64,000 nucleotides of DNA from Isoetes taiwanensis (GCA_021234155.1 JAJEKV010000028.1:17038825-17102824), one strand, 5' to 3'; counted from the stretch's first letter, positions 18,974 through 31,349 are shown. A program made the numbers and translations. Notes: generated from the sequence alone by a model not told the origin.

Positions 18974-21540
18974 GGATCAACTCCAAGGTGCAAAGGTCTT
19001 CTCCAAAATCGACTTAAGGTCAGGTTATCATCAGATCAGGATAAAGGAAGAAGATATCCATAAGACCGCCTTCAGAACGCGGTATGGGCATTATGAGTTC
19101 ACGGTAATGCCTTTCGGCTTATCGAATGCCCCCGCGACGTTCATGAGGCTCATGAACGACATCTTCAGGGAGTTTTTAGACACCTTTGTGATTGTATTCT
19201 TTGATGACATTTTGGTGTATAGCAGATCCCTTGAAGAGCACGTACAACACTTAAGGAGAGTGCTAGAGAAGTTGAAGAGGCACCAAGCAGTAACGCCAAG
19301 TTGTCGGGCGTCACTTCGCAATGCAGAAGGTGGAATACCGGGTCATGTGATCTCAGCAGAAGGAATCTCGACGATCCCGCCAAGATTGAAGCCGCCATTC
19401 AAAGGGCGGCCAAGAATGTGCATGAAGTCGAAGTTTCTCGGCCTAGCGGTACTACAGAAGTTCGTGAAGAACTTTGCTAAGATAGCGCCCCATTAACAGA
19501 CTTTGACGAGGGCGGAGAAAATGAAAGATTGGGCAGAGCATTGGCACAAGAAAGCCCAAGCAGGGTTTGAATTGTTGAAGGAAGCTTTAACAACTGCCCC
19601 AGTCTTAACCCTGCCGGACCCGAAGAAAGATAAGCTTGTAGCAAATGACGCCGAAAGTAAGATAGCTACAAAAAGCAGTCCTCATGCAAGAAGAGCGTGT
19701 GGTAGCGTATGATTCCAAGAAGATGAACGACGCCAAACGCCGCCTACCCCACCCACGATCAGGAATTGCTTGCGGTTGTCAGGGCATTAAGAATTTGGAG
19801 GCACTACCTTTTGGGAAGGAAGTTCCAGTTGGATACAGACCATCAGAGCCTCCAGTATGTATTCACGCAACCACACCTCAACCTGAGGCAGAGAAGGTGG
19901 ATGGAGTTCCTTGAAGAGTATGACTTTGATATAGTCTACAAGCCAGGGAAGCTCAATGTGGTAGCGGATGCGCTTTCAAGGCATCCCCTGACAACTAGAG
20001 TGCATTGCAATGCAATTTCGACGCTCTCCAGCGACTTTGGTAAGAAGATTGAAGAGTCCTTGCCAACGGATGTGGATTTCAAGGAAGTATGGGCAAGCCT
20101 CTCTAGGGAGGCTAGAACAGATAAGGAGCGGGAAGCCTTTAAACATTATAAGAAGGAAGGCAACCTGTTATACCATAAGAACAAGTTGTGCGTACCCGAA
20201 TCATCAGGTGTAAGGAAATTGATCCTCCACGACCGCTGCAGCCCAATAGGCTGGCCATGCGGGATTCATGAAAACATATTTCAAAGTGCGTGGCAGCTAT
20301 TATTGGCCAGAATGAAGAAGCGGTAGCTCGCTACATCAAGGAATGCCAGCTATGTCAGCAGACAAAGGCGGAACAGCTCCGAATTCCAGGGGCCTTAGAG
20401 CCATTAGCGGTGCCAAACGCTAAATGGGAGGTGATTAGCATGGATTTCATCACAGGACTCCCAAGGACTGTAAGAGGGAAAGACGCTTTGATGGTAGTAG
20501 TCGACAAGTTGTCAAAAATGGCACATTTTGTGCCTTGCAGGACCACAGATACGGCTATGGATACAGCGAAGCTCTTCACCAAAGAGATCTTCAGGCTTCA
20601 TGGCATGCCAAGGGAGATTATCTCCCGGCGGGGATCCGAAGTTCATGAGTGCCTTCGGCAAGATCTATTTCTTGGCGATTTATCTCGCGAAGGTATCCAT
20701 GAGCACGCATATCATCCTCCCATCGGATGGCCAATTGGAGCGGACCAACAGGATTTTAGAAGACATGCTACGAAAACTATGTCCGAATAAGCAAGGTATG
20801 TGGGAAGAATTTATTCACTTGGTGGAGTTTGCATACAATAGCACCAAGCGGAATCATCCCAAATGTCGCCGTTTATGATCAATTACGGCTATCGATTACC
20901 TAACTCGGATACTTGGCACAACCCCGCGTGTCAAAAGTGGAAGTTTCGCAGCCAGATGTTGGCCGATATCACGGCAGCCTTGTGGAAGAAGTTCGAGGGT
21001 ATTTGTTAGCAGCAAGAAGTCGACAAAAAGAGCATCGCCGACAAGCATCGAACAGAGAAGAGAGTTCAAAGTTGGAGATGATGTTTGGCTCAAGATCAAG
21101 GTGAAGCAAAGTGAAGCTTCGGGATCGGAATTGCAAGAAGCTTGCTCCAAGGTGGGCTGGACCTTTCAGAATAGTCAAGAGAGTAGGTAATCAATCCTAC
21201 AAGCTAGACTTGCCAGCACACCTAAAGATTCATAAGGTCTTCCACGTGAGTTTGTTAAAGAAGCACACCCCAAATCCAGACGAAGTCTTGGACTCTCCAA
21301 CGTTGTTGGAAATGACGGAGGAGCAGCTAGAAATAGTTCCAGAATTAATTCTTGATAAAGATTTCAAGAAAACGAGGAGATCTGAGTTTCTCCAATATTT
21401 GGTCAAGTGGAAACATGCCAGTGGAAGACGCGACATGGGTACTTAAGAAAGATTTAGTAAAGCAGTACCCACAGTTTATGGAGCAATGGGACGGCAAGGT
21501 CATCTCCGAAGAAATCGGCTCAGGCATGTCGATTTGTGTA
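18974..21540 (+). pseudogene. pol C-terminal two-thirds of copy II
   Basis: RT palm with FFDDILVYS (18974-19290), then a badly scrambled RNase H start (19300-19760). Next come RNase H/connection (19766-20250), integrase (20330-20790, MDFITGLPRT) and the integrase C-terminus with chromodomain (21111-21540). The catalytic SDRDPKF and the end of the DDE core are mutated, and the chromodomain is frameshifted within VKWKHLP near 21415. More than ten indels are visible relative to copy I. Confidence 0.88.
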
Positions 21541-22417
21541 GATTAATTCTATGTATAGTTAAGATTAATCTACGCATGCAACCTATGCTTGGTACGGGTC
21601 GCATGCGTGTTACCGATGATGGGACCACTACGGTGATCTCTAGGGCGTGGTGTAATGTCAATGTAGGCATGACCGCATTTCCGCTTGGGCGAGTGGAAGG
21701 TAGATTAGAAAGTCTACTTCTGTCCCACAGAAGTAGACGACCTCGAGAGAAAGGAGGTCATGAAGGAATGCACTGATAGGAAAAGCACCTCTAGCCCCAT
21801 ATATGCTTTGATAGGAGGAATCAGGCCTTCACGCCCCATATACGGGAAGGACCTATCCTCCACGCTGGGCAACTAGGGTGTAGGCATGAGCGGCATATAG
21901 GCATATAGGCGCTGTCTCCACGGCCATAATGGAAGATTCACCCTCTTCCTACGCCGGGAGATTAGCCATGCATCCATGTAGATAGGTGGGGTGGTCACCA
22001 TATAACCAAAATTTTATTAATAATTAAAATGGTACTAACGTAGTGTCGACCTGCAGGCCAATAGAGCGCTCCGGAGGGCAAGGAGGTCGAGCTACGAAGA
22101 CTTGCAACACAAATTTTGTTGGAATGTGTTGCAAGGAATGAAGAGTACCTCGGACGTTAATTTTAATTTTGATAAACTTAATTGTCATGTTAAGTGAATT
22201 ATTGAGTAACCTGTTTTAATGATCTTATGAATTGATAAGTTATTTCATAATATAACGGCGTGATAATGTCCTGAAAATATTACCTTAAGGTAATCGTAAT
22301 AAATGTGTAAGTATTATAGTAGCTTATAGTATGTATCAGGTTGATTGTAGGTTAGGATGATCCCAAGGTGGGGAGACCCACGATGCTGCGGACAGCATCA
22401 TTTCAAGGTGGGGAGAA
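21541..22417 (+). other. 3' untranslated region of copy II
   Basis: Non-coding. It aligns closely with 16480-17309 of copy I, including a run of AATTTTATTAATAATTAAAATGG and the final purine tract. Confidence 0.8.
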
Positions 22418-24080
22418 TGTGACGTTCGGCCGACGATTATCACGGTCCCGGGGCGTATCTTTGCCTTTGCCTAAATCCGCAGCATACCGCCACTCCGACC
22501 GGCGCGTAATGCAGCTAACGTGTAGCCAGGTGGGTAGCCCTAGGGGGCAACTTGCCAAGAAATATGTGCAACTATTAATGTGCACATTTTCTAATGTACA
22601 CATTAATGTGGGCACACATTTCCATGTGGACACTTGATGCCAAGCGGGCCATACCCAAGTGTGCAATTAATGTGCACATTTTCCAATGTACACATTAATG
22701 TGGGCACACATTTCCATGTGGGCACATTTTGCCACCTAACCATTAAAGGCAAGTGGGCCCATTCCCAATTATCCCACATGCCTAAAGGGGATAATTGGAA
22801 ACCCTAGCCAACCCCTTGTCTATTAAGGGAGGGAAACCCTAACTTGCCCAATTTTCGTTTCTAGGGTTTTAGAACTCTGTTTTGGCTGCCTCAACAGCCA
22901 AAACCGCCTCCCAGACTCGGCCTGAGGGAATTGCACCATTAGTTTCCCTTGATTCGAGTGTTTCAGCAGGATGGTCGAGCTCAGGTCAGGAGGAGCCACT
23001 CAAGGACCAGGTATTTGGCCAATTAGATAGTCTAAACCCTATTTTAGTCATAGAATCAGTAGGTTTAGCCTATTAAATTGCCCATAGCAGCCTTCTAGAT
23101 CTCTAGATACCAGCCTCTAACTAAAGAACCTAACTCTATGATGTAGATTAGTTCTTCTGTGATGTATGTGGATGATGTATCTCTATGAACTCCTTGTATT
23201 GGGAAGGGGGGTAGAGACCTAAAGCTTGGTAGTAGATGCTCCTAGAGTAGCCTCTCTAGCACACTATAGATTCGGCCTGTGCACAAGAACCACACCTGGT
23301 TGTGGGTGAAGGGGCCAGACTGGCTAAGAAGGAGGTTCATGTCCTAACTCTTGAACGATCCCTCTGGTGTGTAAGGCCTACCAGGGATCACTGTGACTAG
23401 GTCTAATGGCTCACCACCGAAAAGGGGGTGAGGCATGGACTCGACACCCGTGAAGTGGTGTACACTTTCCAGTGGGTTCAGTCGGATACGGGCAGTGGCC
23501 CTCTAGTCACCTTGAGTAAGCATGTAGACCTCTGGAGGGAGTGATCCCTTCCTGCCCCATCGGAACTGGGAGGATGAAACCCAGGAATAGCCCTTTTGGC
23601 TATGCCTCCGGCGGGCTACAGTCAGGTCCCGACACTTTTCAGCCTACTCTGCAAAGTGTGCAGAGGAGGGGCGGATGGAGTGGACAACCCTATGCCATGT
23701 TCATATGCCAGCCAAATCCATTGCCATGAATTCTGTCCGCAATGAACTCTGGAGACCCAAGCCGTCAGTCATCCCCTTGAGTCTGAGCTTTGGGTAGAGT
23801 TCCCCATATGTATTGTACTCACCTTGTTTATGCAGATGTGATGGACCACCCTTCGAGGTGGATATGTGCTTATGTTATATTCTGACATGTATGTTTACGC
23901 TTCCGCAGCTAGGTAGACCCTGAGGGAGACGGGGTAAAATGACCCCTTCACTCTTCCCACTGGAACCCGTCACGGTTGCAGTGTTATGTGGAGGGCCCTG
24001 TATCGGCATGGAGCTGGTATGGGGGATGAACTCCTGTTTGTATACGGTGAGTGCACCGTATACGAGTAGGGGACGTCACA
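22418..24080 (+). repeat. LTR shared by copies II and III
   Basis: 1,663 bp, TGTGACGTTC to GACGTCACA. It has a polypurine tract on its left and a PBS on its right, so it acts as the 3' LTR of copy II and the 5' LTR of copy III. This LTR-internal-LTR-internal order usually arises by unequal recombination between LTRs of one family. Confidence 0.92.
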
Positions 24081-24284
24081 GTGGTATCAGAGCAATGTTC
24101 TTGGTGACCAAGAGCAAAGCACTGGCCATGTTCCCAGTAGTACTAACTTGATAGGATCCTTAAACCTCGAAAAATGGGAAATTTTTTTCTCATTTTTTTA
24201 GTTTTGCTAAGCTAGTAACAGTTAAAATGAATGAAAACATAAAAATATTAAGAATTGGTGAGCCAACATCCAAAAGGTAGGGTG

Positions 24285-24351
24285 GTCTCACACGTCGCGC
24301 CAGGACAGGAAATGAGATTCTTATTTTCGGGCTGGGCGCAACATGTGAGAC
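24285..24351. repeat. Type I hairpin module, unit 5
   Basis: GTCTCACACGT paired with ACATGTGAGAC (one mismatch) around the GCGCCAG/CTGGGCGC core. It corresponds to the unit at 7035 in copy I. Confidence 0.88.
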
Positions 24352-24484
24352 ATTCAGCTTAAACACTTAAAAAGTCATAAATCACAGTAAAATAACTTGA
24401 TAATTCTAAATTTAAGCTAAGAATCAGTAGAATTGGCATGTTACATGTTTAAAAAGTACAAAATTTAGTAGTGGGTCCCACCAT

Positions 24485-24551
24485 GTCTCACACGTCGCGC
24501 CAGGACAGGAAATGACTTTCTCATTTTCGGGCTGGGCGCAACGTGTGAGAC
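24485..24551. repeat. Type I hairpin module, unit 6
   Basis: Perfect 11-bp arms and the usual core. It corresponds to the unit at 7235 in copy I and precedes the TATA box at 24626. Confidence 0.9.
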
Positions 24552-24625
24552 CTTGCTTAATTAGGTGTTTTAGATGTTTTAAGCGACCCAAAAAGGTAGT
24601 TTAAAAGTTGACCTAAGATTGACCC

Positions 24626-24635
24626 CTATAAATAG
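24626..24635 (+). promoter_or_regulatory. TATA box of the H3-like gene (copy III)
   Basis: CTATAAATAG ends 99 bp before the ATG at 24735, matching copy I and copy IV. Confidence 0.75.
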
Positions 24636-24734
24636 ACCTAGACCCCTCCCATTTTCGCATTCTTCCTTAGAAGTTGCTCGTGTTCGCCGAGGCGATCTTC
24701 TGGCGCTTAGCTCCGATCGACGAACCATCAAATG

Positions 24735-25995
24735 ATGGCCCGCACAAAACAGACTACAAGGAAGCCTAGCCGAAGCGGATCCTCCAGCGCCAGCGGTTCT
24801 GGCCTCTTTCAGATAGTCCTTCAAGAACGCCTTTTCCGGGAAGGCGAATCTTCCTCGAGCGAAGATGCAGGATCGGGTCGGAGCGACCACACGGAGATCA
24901 TAGACGACGACCGGCCAGACATCATGCATCAAATCCTAGAGGAGATCGCAGTGGAGGAGGAGAGGACCAGGGAGCAACGGGAGCCGACGGAGCAGCCAAT
25001 AGTTGAAGAGCAGCTCCCGCATCGGACCCCCACCCGGGAGGAACAAGGGAGAGAAGAGCAGCGGCCGCCGACTCTTAGCCCCGAAGAAGAAGCAGATCTT
25101 GCGCGCTTCATCAGCAAGTATGAAGCCAAAGAGCGCCGTCGGGAGCAGAGAACGAAGAACCGGGAAGACGACCCAACCCCAGCCAGCGGGCCAAAGAAGA
25201 GGAAGGCTAAAGCCATTAAGGCGGGCAAAAGAAAGGTTGTGAGGGTTGGTAAGCGAGGAACGGGGATCAACATCAACGAACCATCAGGCGAAGAGACCCC
25301 GCCTTCTACCGACGGATTCGAAGACTACATGCCCTAAGACAACAGGGAGCGAAGTTCGGCAAAACCCCCCTTTGAGAAGGAAGTGCCCCAAAGAAGAAGC
25401 ACCCGAAAGCAGGTAGCACAGAGCAGAGGAGGCCTGACAAAGTGGGTGAAGCCCCCCCACCGTTCCCGACGTGGGATAGAGTTAAAGCCCCGCGACCCCA
25501 ACGAGAGGCTTATGTGATAGACCCTGTCAAGGTCTATCAGAAGAGGATCAAGGAGCACAACACCTACATGGAGAAGTGGGAGGCATACAATAGGAGCACA
25601 GGGTACGGACAATTGAAGGCGGACACCCGACGAGGAGTCAGACTCTGAAGCCAACCCCACCAAAGCCCAAGCCTCCCCGAGCACCAGGAAAGAAGCGGGC
25701 CGGCAGGAAGAAGTTGGAGAACAGAGCCCTCAAAGAAATCCGGCACTTCCAGAGAAGTTACGGACTCTTGATCCCCCGGGCACCGTTTCAACGTTTGGTC
25801 CGCGAGGTTATGCAGGAGTATAATACAGACATGCGGGTGACGGATGAGATGCTGTTGTGCTTACAGGAGGCAGCAGAGGCAAAAATAGTGCAGCATTTTG
25901 AAGATTCAACGGCCTGCACGGTGCACGCAAAGAGGGTCACCCTCATGAGGCAGGACATGTATCTTGCCAGGCACATCAAGGGAGAACGCCCTTGA
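24735..25995 (+). pseudogene. Histone H3-like protein, retrotransposon-encoded (copy III)
   Basis: The start at 24735 gives MARTKQTTRKPSRSG, the H3 tail with Ala7 changed to Thr and no Ser10. An in-frame ATG at 24732 precedes it, but the second ATG matches copies I and IV. The frame stays open for about 200 residues: a Ser-rich part, an acidic part, and GPKKRKAKAIKAGKRKV. A stop at 25335 and several indels in 25340-25710 break the middle. The C-terminal histone fold (about 25720-25995) is open and differs from that of copy I by only one residue (Lys to Arg), despite about 29 base differences. It keeps [21 protein letters not shown] and GERP. Residues known for H3-H3' contact in canonical H3 (C110, H113, R116, D123, L126) are present. 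Confidence 0.9.
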
Positions 25996-26026
25996 ACTCC
26001 TTGTAAATAATGGACATTTTTGTTAA

Positions 26027-28304
26027 TGGGACTATTGTGTGTATCATTCAGGATTAGCTTCCTAACGTGAGAAGATTGTGGTACACACAATTTATTTTTA
26101 TGGTATAACAAGTTTCCCTCCTTCTTGTAGTGCCTGGACATCTCCCTTTCCTTGTCGGTCCTGGCCTCCTTGCAAAGACTTGCCCAAACTTCCTTGAAGT
26201 CGAGGTCCGTTGGCAAAGTTTCTTCAATTTTCTTGCCAAACTCGCTTACGAGTGTTGATATGGCGTTACAATGAATTCTTGTTGCCAAAGGCTTCCTAAA
26301 ACGGGCATCTGCAACCACATTGAGCTTCCCTGGCTTATAACTTATCTCAAAGTCATATTCTTCGAGGAATTCCATCCATCTCCTTTGCCTCAAATTGAGG
26401 AGTGGTTGTGTAAATATGTATTGAAGGCTTTGATGATCCGTATCCAACTGGAATCTTCTTCCCAATAGGTAATGCCTCCAAATTCTTAGAGCTCTTACTA
26501 TAGCCAGGAGCTCCTGATCATGCGTTGGGTAGCACTGCTCGGCGTCATTCAACTTCTTAGAATCATAGGCCACTACTCTTTCCTCCTACATGAGGACTGC
26601 ACCTGTTGCTATTCTGCTAGTGTCTGTCGCTACAAGCTTATCTTTGGTCGGATCTGGCAAGACCAATACTGGCGCTGTTGTCAATGCTTCCTTCAATGTG
26701 TCAAATGCTTTCTGCGCCTTGCTTTGCCAATGAATTGCCCAATCCTTTATCTTTCCGCCTTTTGTGAGATCGGTCAATGGCGCTGCTACCTTGGCAAAGT
26801 TCTTGACAAATCTTCTATAATAGCCTGCTAGGCCTAGGAAGCTCCTGACTTCATGCGTATTCTTCGGTGCCGGCCAATCAATCACGGCTTCGATCTTCGC
26901 AGGATCTGTGGAAATGCCTTCTTCTGTTATCACATGCCCTAAATACTCCACTCTTTCAGTGGCGAAGTGGCATTTTGATAACTTCGCAAAGAGTTGATGC
27001 CTTCTTAACTTTTCAAGCACCTTCTTCAAATGTTGGGCATGTTCTTCCATAGATTTACTATAAACCAAGATATCATCGAAGAAGACTATAATGAAGGAGT
27101 CTAGAAATTCACGGAAGACGTCGTTCATCAATCGCATGCATGTCGCTGGCGCATTAGACAATCCAAAGGGCATGACTGTGAACTCGTAGTGCCCATATCT
27201 TGTCCTGAACGCCATCTTGTGGATATCCTCCTCTTTGACCCTAATCTGATGATACCCTGATCTGAGATCTATTTTGGAGAAGATCTTCGCTCCCTGCAAT
27301 TGATCCATTAGGTCATCTGATCTAGGCAAGGCATACTTATTCTTAATGGTGTGCTTATTTAACTGGCGATAGTCGATGCACATCCTAAGGCTTCCATCCT
27401 TCTTCTTTACAAAAAGAATAGGGGCTCCAAAAGGAGAGATGCTAGGTCTTATGAACCCTAGGTCTAGCAATTCTTGCAACTGCTTCTTTAGCTCCGTCAA
27501 CTCTTCCGTTGACATTCTATAAGGTGCCTTGCTTGTTGGCTTCGTCCCTGGTTCAAGTGCTATTTCACACTCGACTCCTCTATAGGGCGGAAGCTGCTTA
27601 ATCTCATCTGGGAACAAGTCATGAAATTCCTTGACAAACTTTGCTATAGGCTTGGGGAGCTTGCTCAGCTCTTTGGCCTCTTTGCCTTCTTCGGGCTCTT
27701 GATCTTCGAGCTCAAGCCTAAGGAGATAGGCTACTTGCTGCTTCCTTATGCACTTAAGCAACTTTTCACTACTCATACATTGCATGATTGGGGCTACTTC
27801 CTTACCTGTTATCTCGATGACCTTGCCTTCTGGGGTTGTTAAGGTCACCTTGCGTTTCCCACAATCGATGAGTGCTCCTGCTGGCCCAAGGTATTCCATT
27901 CCAATAATCAGGTCATACTTGCCTATATTCATGACTTCCGCTCCCAATGCTACATTGATGCCTGGCAAGTCTATATTGAAGTTTATTCTCTTCCCTGCTG
28001 TATGTCTGACTGCCCCATTAGCTAACACAACTGGTCTGGGCTTGGACTTCAACGGCTTTAACTTCAACATGCTTACCATCTTAGGTGACGCAAAATTGTG
28101 ACTGCTGCCCGTGTCTATCAGTACTATCATGAAGGATTTCTCTTTGGCTTTTCCAGTCGTTGAAATTACTTGGTACTGACTTTCTGCATTTTCTGTATCA
28201 ATAGCTGCAAAAATGTGACACTCACCATGGATGTAGTCTCGTGCTTTGTCGTCGTCCGCATCCGATGGTGTCTCCCATCCCAGTTCTGCTAACGCTGCGT
28301 TCAT
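26027..28304 (-). pseudogene. pol of copy IV: protease, RT, RNase H, truncated integrase
   Basis: 572 residues open from 28304 to 26586. Protease is [13 protein letters not shown] has [30 protein letters not shown] and FFDDILVYS, and the connection reaches the start of RNase H ([12 protein letters not shown]). After one stop (26586-26588) RNase H continues (YDSKKLNDAE, YPTHDQELLAIVRALR, TDHQSLQYIF). The integrase N-terminus ends abruptly at NDTHNSPI. The zinc finger, DDE core and chromodomain are missing. The RT is the best preserved in the window. Confidence 0.92.
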
Positions 28305-29614
28305 AACCGGGGGGCAATTGTTCGTCCGATGTCCTGGTTGGAAACACCTAAAGCAGAGCTGCTTTTCTATGCACTCCTACTTCTTCTCTTTGGGGACGGA
28401 CTGCAGAAATTGCCTCACCGCTTTGGAGTAGTTAGACCCGCCTCCTTGCTCTTTGAAGCTCACCTGCTTCTTTTCCTGCTTGCCACCACTTATTGCCTTG
28501 CTTCCCATAATTGGGGTTGTATTGCGGTCTGCTGGCTACTGGGCTTGCCGCCCTTGGGCTATAACCTCCTGTTCCCTTTATCCTGGAAGTATTGCTGCCT
28601 TGGCGTATGTTCTTGTGGCCCTGTCCCTTGCAAGCTCACTGCCTTGGACTCTGCTTCAGATACGGTCTTGGGGTTAATCGCCCTTACAAGCTTGCGGATC
28701 TCTTCGTTCAGTCCTTCTATATAGCCCTCTACCGCATGCCTTTCACTTAGCTTTGGTACGTAAAGCCTCAATCTCATAAATTCCTCTGTGTATTTCTGAA
28801 CTGACTTATTGCCTTGCTGTAACCTGTAGAATTGCTGCATCATATTGCATTTATGCTCTCTTGGCACATAATGGCATTTGAATGCCTTAGCGAACTTCTT
28901 GAACTTGCAACTGTCTCTGCTCAGTCCGTGTGCTTTGGCATACCCCTTCCACCATATTCTTGCTGCTCCCTTCAAATTTGTCGTGGCCACCCTGCCCTTA
29001 TCCTTGTCCTTCATACCATAAGTGTTGCCATACTCTCTCAACTCGTCGAGCCAAGCCTCTGCTTCCATTCCGGATCTGTTGTCTCCTGAGAACTGCTCTA
29101 GCTTTCTGGCTTTCCACACATTGCTAAGCGCGGAGTCAACCTTTTTCTGGTAATCAGACTGTGACCTGTCCCTGTCGCGCCCTAAGTCTCCTCGGCGGTC
29201 TTGCCTTACTGCCTCCTGTTCTTCTGACCCTGAGTCCGAATCCGAGCTAGAGTCTGAGGAACCCGAACTAGGAGATCTTCTCCTTCGGCTTCTCTTTCTT
29301 TGCTGCACTGTTCGGCCCGCTGGTGTTTCGAGCAATGATACGTTCTGATCGTGCCCTGCTTGTGCTGTTGCTCCTGCTAGCAATGCCCTTATCTCATGAA
29401 TGTCGGACCTTATTTGGGATAACTCTTCTTCGGGAGTCACTGCGTCAAACTCTTGATACAAGTTTCTTGGTTGGAAGCGTCTTGGAGGGGTACGCTCTTG
29501 GTCACGGTGTCCTTGTTGCCTCTGTTCATCGATGTTTCTAGGCACTCTAGCTGCATGCACATTAGATTGAACCCTAATCATTAGTTCTTTGCTTTTGTTG
29601 TTACATTGTTTCAT
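28305..29614 (-). pseudogene. gag of copy IV
   Basis: 351 residues open from 29614: a polar N-terminus, a basic and Ser/Asp-rich region (KRSRRRRSPSS, SDSSSDSDSGSEE), then the capsid core (WKARKLEQFSG, GAARIWWKGYAKAHGL, YTEEFMRLRLYVPKL). The frame is lost near 28560. The CCHC knuckle [14 protein letters not shown] (about 28315-28356) lies in the same frame as pol, so gag and pol were probably one polyprotein. Confidence 0.88.
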
Positions 29615-29743
29615 TGATTGATGCAGTTAAGGAAACAAAGTTATTTGGCAAGGAGACACGGTTAATGCTACTGTTGATATTCATAGATATACTATTGCTT
29701 TTACATGCAAAATATATATATATAAAAGAAATATCTTTAATTT

Positions 29744-31239
29744 CTATTCCTGGAATTTCTTGAGGCAATCGGGGTGGTCCTCCAAAAATTTCTTCACTTG
29801 GGCTGTGCCTATTGACCCGCCTAAGTTTCTGAGGATGTTTGCGGCCGTTCCTCCTTGGAGTGCTGCCTCTATGTCTTCAGTTCTTCTCTCTGAAGTGTAT
29901 GCGACTGTCACTGCCAACCTGCCCTGTCGCCTGTAGGGAATTGCGAAGTCGAAGATAGTTAATGCAATCGTTCTCTTGATCAGGACAACATGATCGATGT
30001 TTGGTGCTAATCGAGCATGGTTTCCAAACCCTGAGAGAGCGATAAGCATAAAGACCCCTTCTTCGCCTCGTGGGCTAAATTGGCGGTGGATAACCGCTAT
30101 TCTTCCATCTAGGAGCAATGGCAGGTAGTATCTAAGGGCTTTATCATGCCCTGATTCTTCGGCAGACGACGAGGTTGCCCTATGCCTTCCCGCCTACTCG
30201 TCCACCTGCACCTCCTCTAGATCTCTGAAGTCCTGGTGTACCAGCTTCCTTAGGTTGATGCTGCCTGCATGCTGCCCTGGTGTTGTTGCCGACGAGCTGG
30301 GTAAGAGTGCTGATGTCGACTTACCCCTGATGCCCATCTGCTCCTGGATTGCCAGGAATTCTTCCTCCGAAAGCAATTCCCTCTCAGCCATCATCTGTCT
30401 GATGCCTGTATAAGCTTCTATATCTGATGATGTCTCGCCGGTGTATGTGCTAGCTTCCCTTATGTTGATAGGGAAGTCCTGAGTTTCTCGGTCGATGAAG
30501 TCGTCGAGGTCTGCTTGTTGCCGTAGGAGATGCAGAATCTCATCCACTCTGAGACCCCTGTCCCTGCACTGTGGAAGATTCTTAATGTCATGGAGGGTTA
30601 AGTATGCTTCACCTCCTATGAGGGTTAAGCTTGTGATTCCCTGCCCCAGTGGTGGGGCTCTTCTTGTTGACCTTAGTCCTTCCTCGAAGATCTGGATCTG
30701 TTGCTCCGCCTACTGACTCTCTTGTTCCAGGTCCATGTCTTCCGGGTCTGACTCGTATTCTTCTTCTTCTCCCTCTTGCTCGTATTCGAGGCGCATTCGT
30801 TCTTCTTCTGCTGCTGCCATGGCCATGGGTTCAACTTCTAGATGCTGAACTAAGGGTTCTCCTATCTGGGTTTGACCTCGAAGAGATAGGAAGATGGCTA
30901 CAGCTGCTGTATAGGAGAAATACCTCCTCCTATTGACAGAGATGGACATATAGTTGGGTAGACGAACTGCTTTGTTCTCTAAATACTTCTCTATGTTGGG
31001 GATATCCTGCAAGGCTGACTTAAGGGCCATGTTGGGTGCAAAATATCCTATGCAAGGTGGGAGTTCTACCAAGAATGGTCCTATCTTGGCATGGAACTCA
31101 GACATGATGTTCTGGTAGAAGGGAGTGGCATTGATGGTAGCTTCTACATCGAGCTCCTTCTGAAAGACACTGAAGATGGATTGGATGTCAGCTTCGGCCA
31201 CATGAGTTGTGGCGCTGTACCATATGCAGTAGTGGCCAT
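29744..31239 (-). pseudogene. Accessory protein of unknown family (copy IV)
   Basis: Homologue of the 508-residue protein at 9459. One frame covers almost the full length with two in-frame TAG codons (30710-30712, 30194-30196) and a short deletion just after the conserved ATG (31239). The N-terminal domain (WYSATTHVAEAD, PPCIGYFAPN), the acidic tract (EGEEEEYESDPEDMD), the QEQMGIRGK motif and the C-terminal domain (YLPLLLDGRIAVIHRQF, GEEGVFMLIALSGFG) are all kept. Conservation of length and domain order in a diverged subfamily argues for real function before decay. Confidence 0.85.
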
Positions 31240-31349
31240 GGTCACTGAGCAACTGGGGATGACAAATGGATGGGGGAGCGCCCTAAGGACCTGAGAAATC
31301 GGCTTGGAGCAGAGAGCGAGGGTGTAAGGCACAAATGACACTTAGGGTC

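Larger units (their letters stand above)
18969..22417 (+). mobile_element. Ty3/Gypsy copy II, right arm
   Basis: Resumes the RT of copy II at the duplicated TTGAT and runs through RNase H, integrase, chromodomain and the 3' untranslated region to the purine run AAGGTGGGGAGAA (22405-22417) before the LTR. Confidence 0.93.
24081..26026 (+). mobile_element. Ty3/Gypsy chromovirus copy III, 5' fragment
   Basis: The PBS TGGTATCAGAGC (24082-24093) is followed by a 5' leader with two hairpins, a TATA box and the H3-like gene. Homology to copy I ends about 30 bp after the H3-like stop codon, where sequence of copy IV begins in the opposite orientation. The second accessory gene, gag and pol are missing. 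Confidence 0.9.
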
